The translations under genes were made by a program, and so were the position numbers. From Desulfitobacteriaceae bacterium (GTDB lineage Bacteria > Bacillota > Dehalobacteriia > Dehalobacteriales > Dehalobacteriaceae), in NCBI GenBank assembly GCA_028709045.1, contig JAQVXR010000009.1, positions 1-32,013 of the forward strand: a DNA stretch of 32,013 nucleotides, read 5' to 3'. The notes under the pieces were generated by a model. That model did not search any database. It saw only the letters and a list, made by a program, of their open reading frames with translations, and was not told the DNA's origin. This document shows positions 24,577 to 30,732 of this stretch, one piece after another. The stretch's first letter is position 1. Each line of letters begins with the position of its first letter.

Positions 24577-24912
24577 TTAGTGAATATTATCGGAAAGTGC
24601 GTCTAAAGATTTGGCTTCTCTAATATCACCTTCTTCACCAGGAACCAAAAGGGTTTCACCCGGCTTTATCAGTCCCAAATCCTCCCTAGCAATTCTTTCG
24701 ATATAAGATTTATTCTGCAAAAGACTAATTTCGTTCTCAAGCGTCTTTTGTTCTTGAGCCAGTGCCTTTTTTTCCTGAAGGTAGTCGTTAATTTCCTTGT
24801 CTATAGAATTAATTTTAGAAAACTGCTGGCCAAAACTAATAACCACATATCCTGCTACTAAAAAAAGCACAAAAAATCTTTTCTTTACCCGATACTTTCC
24901 ATTAGATCCCAT
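24577..24912 (-). CDS. divIC: Septum formation initiator DivIC/FtsB
   Basis: 111-residue bitopic division protein that forms a complex with FtsL and DivIB at the septum. One membrane segment (about residues 12-28) follows a basic cytoplasmic tail. A coiled coil runs over ~30-68 (INSIDKEINDYLQEKKALAQ), then the conserved YIERIAREDLGLIKPGE block. The start ATG 24912 lies inside the end of the upstream HTH gene (11-bp overlap), with GGAGG about 9 nt upstream. Translation of the two genes is probably coupled. The longer upstream frame duplicates the other gene's coding sequence and is not needed for the family length. Confidence 0.92.
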   Translation of the reverse strand: MGSNGKYRVKKRFFVLFLVAGYVVISFGQQFSKINSIDKEINDYLQEKKALAQEQKTLENEISLLQNKSYIERIAREDLGLIKPGETLLVPGEEGDIREAKSLDALSDNIH

Positions 24913-25141
24913 CTCCCATATCCTCCCCATCCGTGCCAAAAATCCCCAAGGCATCACCGGGTATCACAATTACTACTTCGTAGCCCTTTGTTTTAGCCCT
25001 ATTATAAAGAGTAGCCACTGAACTGGCGCTGATATTTAATCTTTTTGCAATCTCTTCGGTGGGTCGGCCCATTTCTTTTAGCGTAACGACCTGCCGTTCG
25101 CGAAAACTAAGCTTTTCCACGCCTCTAATCTCAATTTTCAT
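24902..25141 (-). CDS. Small helix-turn-helix protein (sigma-70 region 4/LuxR-like)
   Basis: 79-residue protein whose residues ~11-52 form a helix-turn-helix of the sigma region 4/GerE type (LSFRERQVVTLKEMG, then EEIAKRLNISASSVATLYNR). The last 27 residues are not recognised and end in an acidic Gly-rich stretch. No other domain is present, so it is a small DNA-binding protein with unknown target. ATG 25141 follows TTGAGG; the longer frame would read through a cluster of DnaA-box-like sites. It overlaps divIC by 11 bp. B. subtilis has no such gene between yabQ and divIC. It might regulate this operon or sporulation timing, but that is speculation. Confidence 0.82.
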   Translation of the reverse strand: MKIEIRGVEKLSFRERQVVTLKEMGRPTEEIAKRLNISASSVATLYNRAKTKGYEVVIVIPGDALGIFGTDGEDMGDGI

Positions 25142-25155
25142 CTTTGCCTCAAGGA

Positions 25156-25209
25156 TTGTCCAAACCCAATCCACAATTTATCCACAACTTATCCACATAT
25201 TGTGGACAA
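25156..25209. promoter_or_regulatory. Array of DnaA-box-like sites in front of the HTH-divIC operon
   Basis: Plus-strand nonamers TTGTCCAAA (25156), CAATCCACA (25167), TTATCCACA (25178) and TTATCCACA (25189) start exactly 11 bp apart. An inverted TGTGGACAA (25201-25209, i.e. TTGTCCACA on the minus strand) follows. Two are perfect matches to the DnaA box TTATNCACA; the others differ at one or two positions. An AT-rich stretch adjoins at 25210-25235. It is not at dnaA, so it is more likely regulatory or titrating than an origin. Confidence 0.7.
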
Positions 25210-25250
25210 ACTATTTACAAATTTTGTACAAATATTCTTCGAGGGAAAGG

Positions 25251-25766
25251 CTAATTCCTCCTATTCCGGGAAAAAAATTTTTTTATTAACTTCCATACAA
25301 AACGGGGAAGGACACGAAATATTCTACCTGTCCTTCGAAATACTTCCATAAATTTGAATAGACAGAAACTAAGAATGGCCAACGGCCACAAAATTATTTT
25401 TTTTATAATTAAAAACAACATCCAGACTGCCCTGGCAAAATATTTAATTATTTTTTCCAGAAAGTTAATGATCTTTTCTAAATAAGGAAAAAGGAAAGAA
25501 CGAAGTTTTTTTAAATATATAATAAACCCTATTACCTGGGCCAAAATAAGGTAAAATCTTATTTCTCCCCAAGTAACCTGCAGTAAAATGCAGAACACCA
25601 GTAATGTAATTATCCCCCACCAAACAAAATCCAATACTGGTACAACCCGCTTTGATGGCCTGATTTTTTTTACTAAAATGCGGTAAACATCAAAGGCCAC
25701 GCCTATAATACATCCGATTGTAATTGCAAGAAAAAATTCAATTAACTGGTATACCAATGATTCCAT
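25251..25766 (-). CDS. yabQ: Spore cortex biosynthesis protein YabQ
   Basis: 171-residue integral membrane protein of the YabQ family, needed for cortex peptidoglycan formation in B. subtilis and placed in the mother-cell membrane around the forespore. It has several hydrophobic segments in the first ~90 residues with the family pattern FDVYRIL, VLDFVWWGIITLLVF and IRFYLILAQVIGFIIYL. The C-terminal half is rich in Lys/Arg and aromatics. ATG 25766 follows GGGGTGA. It lies 18 bp after yabP, with which it forms the usual yabP-yabQ pair. Confidence 0.9.
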   Translation of the reverse strand: MESLVYQLIEFFLAITIGCIIGVAFDVYRILVKKIRPSKRVVPVLDFVWWGIITLLVFCILLQVTWGEIRFYLILAQVIGFIIYLKKLRSFLFPYLEKIINFLEKIIKYFARAVWMLFLIIKKIILWPLAILSFCLFKFMEVFRRTGRIFRVLPRFVWKLIKKFFSRNRRN

Positions 25767-25784
25767 AGATTCACCCCAGAGCCA

Positions 25785-26069
25785 TTACTTTAACAGCCTG
25801 TCTAAGATGTTTTTTCCTTTTCCTTTTGCCGCCTTCATTCCTTGCGCTTCCAAATACTGAATGGCTTTTACCTGACCAATAACAGATAAATCACCGGTTT
25901 CCAAATTCAACTGGTTGATATGCAGGTTTTCTCCCTTTATAGAAAGCGGACCCATATTGGTTTCAAGAATAATTACCTCATCATCAAATGTTTCTACTTT
26001 GGCAACTCCCTTCATCCTAAACTCTTCTCGGTTAACCAAGGAAATTTGGTGTAATTTTTTTTCGGGCAT
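25785..26069 (-). CDS. yabP: Sporulation protein YabP
   Basis: 94-residue member of the YabP/YqfC family, required at a middle stage of sporulation in B. subtilis. It is a compact all-beta protein with HQISLVNREEFRMKGVAKVE, DDEVIILETNMGPLSIKG and LHINQLNLETGDLSVIGQV, plus a basic tail. ATG 26069 lies 6 nt behind GAGGAGGG; the frame extends upstream but without a better site. A terminator and a structured RNA stretch separate it from the SpoIID-like gene, so yabP-yabQ may start their own transcript. I found no convincing sigma-E promoter. Confidence 0.93.
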   Translation of the reverse strand: MPEKKLHQISLVNREEFRMKGVAKVETFDDEVIILETNMGPLSIKGENLHINQLNLETGDLSVIGQVKAIQYLEAQGMKAAKGKGKNILDRLLK

Positions 26070-26141
26070 AATTACCCTCCTCACAATGGACTTCTTACCA
26101 ATCTTTATGAAACTAATAATAACAGTAGACCAAAAAATAAA

Positions 26142-26156
26142 GCCCCTTTGAGGGGC
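26142..26156 (-). terminator. Terminator between the SpoIID-like gene and yabP
   Basis: Minus-strand hairpin GCCCCT-CAA-AGGGGC followed by TTTATTTTTT. The right arm can alternatively pair with AAATAAAAGCCCCTT (26236-26222) about 75 nt upstream, right after the SpoIID-like stop codon. Confidence 0.75.
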
Positions 26157-26230
26157 GCTGTTTGTTGAAAAAGATGTATTCCCTTGGAAAGGGTATTAAG
26201 TCAACACAGTTGAGCCACTTTAAGGGGCTT

Positions 26231-27196
26231 TTATTTCCAAAGTTTTTTAATTTCTACATCCTTAAACCAGTACTTTACAATTTCCTCAGGGTTTTTTCCT
26301 TGATCCGCCAGTGCTTTAGCACCCCACTGGCTCATACCCACTCCATGTCCATATCCCTTCCCCTTGATAACTAAGCCCTTATCACTTACGCTAAATTCTT
26401 CAAGTAAAGTGGACCTCATCTTTTCGTTATCCAGAGCCAACCTAAGTGCCGGTGCACTTAATGATATATCATTAATTTTTACTATAGTGGCCCGGCCGGA
26501 AGGCCCCGTTTCCACTATCGATGCTTCTTGTAGATCTCCCGGATCATTTCCGATAGTATCCTTAACCGCTTCTCGTACTTGCTCTTTGGAAAAAACAGCC
26601 GTCCAGGATTTATTCTCCGGAACAGTAATTACAAATCCTGGGTCTTTCACACTATGAATATACGGAGTTTTTTCCTTTTTATAGGCTAAGCCTTCAACAG
26701 CTGAAGATGCAGTTGCCCCACCGCCGTCGGCATGAAACCAGCCGTTAATGTACTCATCCTGATAATGTAGTACTTCTCCTCTTGTTTTTTTGACCGCTTC
26801 CCGCACCTTATCATTTATTCTGTTTGGGTCATAGGCCTGGAACTCTTTTACATCAGTTGAGGCATCGGTATTGTGTGCTTTTACTCCGCCGTCTTTAATT
26901 TTCTTTAAGGTAAAAGTACGGGCCAGAATAGCCTGAGCAGCCAAGGCATTGTCCGGCCACTTTGGGTCCATCTCTGCGGCGACAACACCTTCTAAATATT
27001 TTTCGAGTTTTATTCGTTCTGTTTTATTTGTTTCATTAATAAAAAGAGATATTGTTGGTTCTTCTTTATAAACTTGCGTCCGTTGTTTTACATCCGGTTC
27101 CTGGGGTTTTTTCCCCTGGGCGGGGCAACCCGCAACTGTCAATGCCATTAAAAAAATAAGCATACCTATCAAAATTTTAAAAAGATTACTTTTCAC
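26231..27196 (-). CDS. SpoIID/LytB-domain lipoprotein
   Basis: 321-residue lipoprotein with a SpoIID domain. The signal peptide ends in the lipobox VAGC (Cys24). The domain begins around residue 60 with EKYLEGVVAAEM, whose glutamate (Glu74) corresponds to the catalytic acid of SpoIID lytic transglycosylase. It ends with GYGHGVGMSQWGAKAL, and DGGGATASS lies between. SpoIID is part of the engulfment peptidoglycan machinery (SpoIID/M/P). A lipid-anchored version inside the yab operon, rather than near the usual spoIID locus, suggests a paralog with a related wall-remodelling role. The start is GTG 27196, behind GGGAGGGA. B. subtilis has no counterpart between yabO and yabP. Confidence 0.88.
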   Translation of the reverse strand: MKSNLFKILIGMLIFLMALTVAGCPAQGKKPQEPDVKQRTQVYKEEPTISLFINETNKTERIKLEKYLEGVVAAEMDPKWPDNALAAQAILARTFTLKKIKDGGVKAHNTDASTDVKEFQAYDPNRINDKVREAVKKTRGEVLHYQDEYINGWFHADGGGATASSAVEGLAYKKEKTPYIHSVKDPGFVITVPENKSWTAVFSKEQVREAVKDTIGNDPGDLQEASIVETGPSGRATIVKINDISLSAPALRLALDNEKMRSTLLEEFSVSDKGLVIKGKGYGHGVGMSQWGAKALADQGKNPEEIVKYWFKDVEIKKLWK

Positions 27197-27272
27197 ATTT
27201 AGTCCCTCCCGGCATCCAAATTATCTTTACAGGTATTAGACTTTCCGGGATGGATTTGCATTATACCTTGAG

Positions 27273-27539
27273 TCAGCCGTCCAAATCTACCTTCACATCC
27301 TCTAAAACCCGATACATTTCCTTGGCTTTTTCAGCCCTAACCGATTCGAGTATTGCCGCTACTTCTACTTTTATATGTCTTGCGCCAAAGGAAATGGTGA
27401 TGATATTACCCTCCGCTACTTCACTTCCGGCTTTTGCTGTTTTCCCATTAATCAAAACCTTACCTCCATCACAAATTTCCTTTGCTACCGTTCTTCGTTT
27501 TACCAGTCTTGAAACTTTTAAAAATTTATCCAACCTCAT
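27273..27539 (-). CDS. rqcP: S4-domain ribosome quality-control protein RqcP (YabO)
   Basis: 88-residue Hsp15-like protein. The N-terminal S4 RNA-binding fold is clear: MRLDKFLKVSRLVKRRTVAK, then GGKVLINGKTAKAG, then I-FG-RHIKVEV. In B. subtilis RqcP (YabO) binds 50S-peptidyl-tRNA and helps RqcH add C-terminal alanine tails. The location next to yabP matches B. subtilis yabO. ATG 27539 follows GAGGGGAT. Confidence 0.95.
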   Translation of the reverse strand: MRLDKFLKVSRLVKRRTVAKEICDGGKVLINGKTAKAGSEVAEGNIITISFGARHIKVEVAAILESVRAEKAKEMYRVLEDVKVDLDG

Positions 27540-27622
27540 TGTTTATCCCCTCACTTCCAAAAAGCACATGCCATTATCCGCTCTGAAAATGGTATTAAGA
27601 AAAAGTCGCTAGTATAAAAAAA

Positions 27623-27647
27623 TCAGGCTCCCCACAGGAACCTGATC
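27623..27647 (-). terminator. Terminator after the HU gene
   Basis: Minus-strand stem ATCAGGTTCC/GGAGCCTGAT (10 bp with one G-U, 5-nt loop) followed by TTTTTT, 6 bp past the HU stop. Confidence 0.9.
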
Positions 27648-27653
27648 TTTGCA

Positions 27654-27932
27654 TTATTTCCCTGCAACCGCATCTTTTAATACTTTGCCGGCTTTAAAGC
27701 CAGGCACTTTTGCCGCAGAAATCTCTATTGTTTCACCCGTTTGTGGGTTACGACCTACCCGAGCAGCCCGTTCCTTAACTTCAAATGTGCCAAAGCCAAC
27801 TAATTGAACTTTGTCACCGGCTGCCAAAGCATCACTAATACTGGCAAAAACTGCGTTAACAGCTTTTTCAGCATCTTTCTTTGTTACTTCAGCCTTCTCC
27901 GCCACACTATTTACCAAATCGGCTTTATTCAA
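27654..27932 (-). CDS. hup: Nucleoid-associated protein HU
   Basis: 92-residue DNA-bending protein, dimeric, non-specific. It shows the full HU pattern: [20 protein letters not shown], the signature [13 protein letters not shown], the beta-arm tip GRNPQTGE and the end [14 protein letters not shown]. The start is TTG 27932, behind AGGAGGGA. It lies between mazG and rqcP and has its own terminator. HU is often found here in Clostridia but not in B. subtilis. Confidence 0.97.
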   Translation of the reverse strand: MNKADLVNSVAEKAEVTKKDAEKAVNAVFASISDALAAGDKVQLVGFGTFEVKERAARVGRNPQTGETIEISAAKVPGFKAGKVLKDAVAGK

Positions 27933-28031
27933 ACAAATCCCTCCTATATATTTGGTTGATGATGACTTTTTACAGATTCGCTATAATCCTTGATAATCCT
28001 TCCTTAATTCACTCTTTTTCACAATTTTTCC

Positions 28032-28808
28032 TCAAAATAAATTTATTTTGGCTTCGTTCCACAACTGATCCATTTCATTTAATGATAATTCTTTCAGGTC
28101 ACGATCCGCAGCCTTCGCATAATCTTCTATATAAGAAAATCGTTTGGTAAACTTGTCCACTGTTTCTCTCATTGCTTCCTCGGCATCAACATGCAAAAAG
28201 CGGGCAACATTAACTACTGCAAAAAGTAAATCTCCCAGTTCTTCCTTTTCACCTTTTCCTATGTTTATTGATTCCTGCAGTTCAGCCATTTCCTCCGTAA
28301 TTTTTTCCCAAGCCCCTTCTATATTGGGCCAGTCGAATCCAACTCGAGCCGCTTTCTCCTGGATTTTTTGCGCACGGTGCAAAGCTGGTAAGCCGAGAGG
28401 AACATCCAAGAGCCTTTTCGGTCTATCGTGTTCTTCAGCTTTAATTTCTTCCCACTTTTCCAAAACCTGCTCAGAATTTTCTGCATGCCCTTCGGCAAAA
28501 ACGTGAGGATGCCGCCGAATCATTTTTTCAACTACACCTTTAATCACATCATTGACGTTAAAAACCCCTTTTTCACTTGCCATCTGGGCATGAAAAACGA
28601 TTTGTAATAATAAGTCTCCCAACTCTTCACATAATTTATGCATATTTTTTTCGTCTATTGTTTCTATTACCTCGTATGTTTCTTCTACCAGATATTTTTT
28701 AATAGAATCATGGTTCTGCTCCCTATCCCAGGGACACCCCCCGTTCCCTCTTAAAGTTGCCATTACCTCTACTAAATCATCGAGAGGGTACTTACCTTTA
28801 CCGGTCAA
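28032..28808 (-). CDS. mazG: Nucleoside triphosphate pyrophosphohydrolase MazG
   Basis: All-alpha NTP pyrophosphohydrolase that hydrolyses (d)NTPs to NMP and pyrophosphate, a housecleaning enzyme. It has two MazG modules: the first with GGCPWDREQNH, EETYEVIE and EELGDLLLQIVFHA; the second with KITEEMAELQE and EELGDLLFAVVNVARF. At ~258 residues it is the two-module form without the N-terminal methylase-like domain of B. subtilis YabN. I place the start at TTG 28808 because AGGAAGTGAT is 8 nt upstream; a TTG at 28829 has no such site. It is preceded by its own promoter, directly after the spoVT terminator. Confidence 0.93.
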   Translation of the reverse strand: MTGKGKYPLDDLVEVMATLRGNGGCPWDREQNHDSIKKYLVEETYEVIETIDEKNMHKLCEELGDLLLQIVFHAQMASEKGVFNVNDVIKGVVEKMIRRHPHVFAEGHAENSEQVLEKWEEIKAEEHDRPKRLLDVPLGLPALHRAQKIQEKAARVGFDWPNIEGAWEKITEEMAELQESINIGKGEKEELGDLLFAVVNVARFLHVDAEEAMRETVDKFTKRFSYIEDYAKAADRDLKELSLNEMDQLWNEAKINLF

Positions 28809-28862
28809 AGCTATCACTTCCTGTCTCAAACTTGGCGTTAAAACCTGGTAACAACTGACAAT

Positions 28863-28891
28863 ATTTTAACAGCACCTTCAAAAATTAGCAA
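28863..28891 (-). promoter_or_regulatory. Sigma-A promoter of mazG
   Basis: On the minus strand TTGCTA (28891-28886) and TAAAAT (28868-28863) are separated by 17 bp, with an extended -10 (TGT before TAAAAT). It starts 8 bp after the spoVT terminator and about 55 bp upstream of the chosen mazG start. Confidence 0.72.
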
Positions 28892-28899
28892 CTTAAAAA

Positions 28900-28920
28900 A
28901 AAATCGCCAACGGCGATTTT
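28900..28920 (-). terminator. Terminator after spoVT
   Basis: Perfect stem AAAATCGCC-GTT-GGCGATTTT on the minus strand followed by further T residues, 32 bp past the spoVT stop. Confidence 0.9.
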
Positions 28921-28952
28921 AAGTATGTACACATTATGGTCTTAAAGTCTAG

Positions 28953-29525
28953 TTATTGTTCCATCTGTTTTGCCAAGAATCCTGCCGCAGTTTCTGCAAG
29001 TTTCAATTCCATGTCGCCCATGGTTATGTTTGGTTCTTTACTGCAGATTATCACCGCCCCAATCGGATCGCCCTGAGAAATAATGGGTGCAATAACTTGC
29101 GCGGAAAACTTACAACATTCTTCCTCGTTATCGCTGGCAATTATTGCGCAGTCTTCACAGCGAACATTTTCACCCGGGTTATTTAGCAGTATGGACCGCC
29201 TGTCTTCCATGACACGTTCAACTGCAGAACCAACCGACTTGTTTAAAAATTCTTTCTTGGGGGCGCCACTCACTGCAATAATCGCATCACGATCAGCAAT
29301 ACAGGCAATATGCCCAATAGCTTCACTGAGGGAATCAGCATATTCTTTTGCAAAATCGCCGAGTTCACCGATAGGTGAATATTTTTTGAGAATTACCTCT
29401 CCTTCCCGGTCAACAAATATCTCTAACGGGTCACCTTCACGGATCCTTAATGTTCTGCGTATCTCTTTGGGAATCACAACTCTCCCTAAGTCATCAATCC
29501 GGCGCACGATTCCTGTAGCTTTCAT
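28953..29525 (-). CDS. spoVT: Stage V sporulation regulator SpoVT
   Basis: 190-residue transcription factor controlling forespore sigma-G genes. The N-terminal AbrB-type swapped-hairpin DNA-binding domain (MKATGIVRRIDDLGRVVIPK, then EIRRTLRIREGDPLEIF) takes up residues 1-50. The C-terminal GAF-like domain (~55-185) includes AIGHIACIADRDAIIAVSG and a cysteine patch (CEDCAII, ECCKF). The length fits B. subtilis SpoVT with a few extra residues. ATG 29525 follows AGGAGGGAAA at a somewhat long spacing. A sigma-G-like promoter lies about 55 bp upstream, as in B. subtilis, where spoVT is sigma-G dependent. Confidence 0.96.
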   Translation of the reverse strand: MKATGIVRRIDDLGRVVIPKEIRRTLRIREGDPLEIFVDREGEVILKKYSPIGELGDFAKEYADSLSEAIGHIACIADRDAIIAVSGAPKKEFLNKSVGSAVERVMEDRRSILLNNPGENVRCEDCAIIASDNEEECCKFSAQVIAPIISQGDPIGAVIICSKEPNITMGDMELKLAETAAGFLAKQMEQ

Positions 29526-29580
29526 TAAACGGATTTCCCTCCTTTTTTGCTTATCGTACAGGGTCAGGTGGCTTTAGTGA

Positions 29581-29611
29581 TAGTATATAACTTTTTCCTG
29601 CTCGTTATTCA
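29581..29611 (-). promoter_or_regulatory. Sigma-G-like promoter of spoVT
   Basis: On the minus strand TGAATA (29611-29606) and TATACTA (29587-29581) are separated by 18 bp. They match the sigma-G -35 TGMATA and, with one change, the -10 CATACTA. Confidence 0.68.
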
Positions 29612-29673
29612 TTTTTTCCCATCAATCAAACTATTTAACATTATAACGACAAAACCCATCCTAAGAGAAGGAA

Positions 29674-29699
29674 AAATGCAACGGACATCCGCTGCATTT
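29674..29699 (-). terminator. Terminator after the PrsA-like gene
   Basis: Minus-strand stem AAATGCAGCGG/CCGTTGCATTT (11 bp, one G-U, loop ATGT) running into TT, 16 bp past the stop. It separates the mfd-prsA unit from spoVT. Confidence 0.82.
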
Positions 29700-29715
29700 C
29701 GTCATCTAATTTTTA

Positions 29716-30714
29716 TTAATTTTTCTCATTGTCCTTCTCATTTTTATCTTCAAAAAGATTGCTGGTTATCTGAGAATTTTCTCGGAAATTATCCATGAAA
29801 TCTTGAAAAACTGTATTTTTTTCTTCCTGAGCCAAGTACTTTTTCACGTCTTCCTTTACTTCTTCAAAAGAACTTTTTTTAGCATCCAGTTTAATAATAT
29901 GATATCCAATATCAGTCTGGACCGGCTCATGAGAGTATTCGCCCACTTTACTTAGTTCAAAAGCACCCGTGACAAATTCCGGCACTAGTTCCAGGCTCGA
30001 TGGGCTGAATTCCATATCTAAAAGCCCCCCCAGCTCCTTTGTGCCCGGATCGTCGGAATATTTTTGGGCTAATTTGGCAAAATCCGCTCCTTCATTAAGT
30101 TCTCCAATAATATTTTTTGCCTTATTCTTGGCATTGGTTAATTCTTCTTCAGATGCTTCACTTTTACGCGCCTCAACTAATATATGGGATACTTTTACTT
30201 TTTCCCAGCTCTCTTTATCCTGCTCAAATTGTTTCTGTGCAGTCTCATCGTCAATAGTGACGTGGGAAGTGACCTTTTCAAACAATCCCTGTCCGGTTAG
30301 CTGATACTTGATCATTCGTTCAAGATCCTCTTCCGTCATTTGCTGTTCCTTTAGCCAATCCTGATATTCCTCATCCTTTTGAAAAGATTTTTTAATTCTC
30401 TCCTCAAGAAAAGTTCCTACTTCGTCTTCACCGGCTGTCACACCTTCTTTTTCGCCTGACTGCATAACCAGGGTTTCATCAATCCACTGGTTCAGTACAT
30501 TCTGTTTTAATTGTTTTAAAAGTTCCTGCCCTTGTTCTCCTTCAAAGGAAACACCCATTTGACCTGAATAAACACGGGCTTGGTCCACCCGAATATCAAA
30601 TTCCTTTCTGGTTAGGGTTTCCCCGTTTACTTCAGCAATTGGCTTCTCCCCACACCCTGTCACTATCAAAGCAACCACCAGAACCACAAAAAATGTCACG
30701 ACCCAACGACGCAT
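29716..30714 (-). CDS. prsA: PrsA/SurA-type peptidyl-prolyl isomerase lipoprotein
   Basis: 332-residue extracytoplasmic foldase. The signal peptide ends in lipobox VTGC (Cys21). Residues ~25-165 form the helical SurA-like chaperone region (AEVNGETLTRKEFD). A parvulin domain spans ~172-265: KVSHILVEA, ADFAKLAQKYSDDPGTKELGG, GYHIIKL. The very acidic C-terminus follows. It helps fold secreted proteins at the membrane-wall interface. The ATG at 30714 is 18 bp after mfd, so the two are co-transcribed. Parvulin genes behind mfd are common in Clostridia. The symbol is used at family level. Confidence 0.9.
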   Translation of the reverse strand: MRRWVVTFFVVLVVALIVTGCGEKPIAEVNGETLTRKEFDIRVDQARVYSGQMGVSFEGEQGQELLKQLKQNVLNQWIDETLVMQSGEKEGVTAGEDEVGTFLEERIKKSFQKDEEYQDWLKEQQMTEEDLERMIKYQLTGQGLFEKVTSHVTIDDETAQKQFEQDKESWEKVKVSHILVEARKSEASEEELTNAKNKAKNIIGELNEGADFAKLAQKYSDDPGTKELGGLLDMEFSPSSLELVPEFVTGAFELSKVGEYSHEPVQTDIGYHIIKLDAKKSSFEEVKEDVKKYLAQEEKNTVFQDFMDNFRENSQITSNLFEDKNEKDNEKN

Positions 30715-30732
30715 TTCTTCACAACCTTCCAG

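Noticed and set aside
25156-25235. DnaA-box array as the chromosomal replication origin
   Set aside because: No dnaA, dnaN or gidA/rpmH-type neighbours; the flanking genes are yabQ and divIC, so a regulatory or titration role is more likely.
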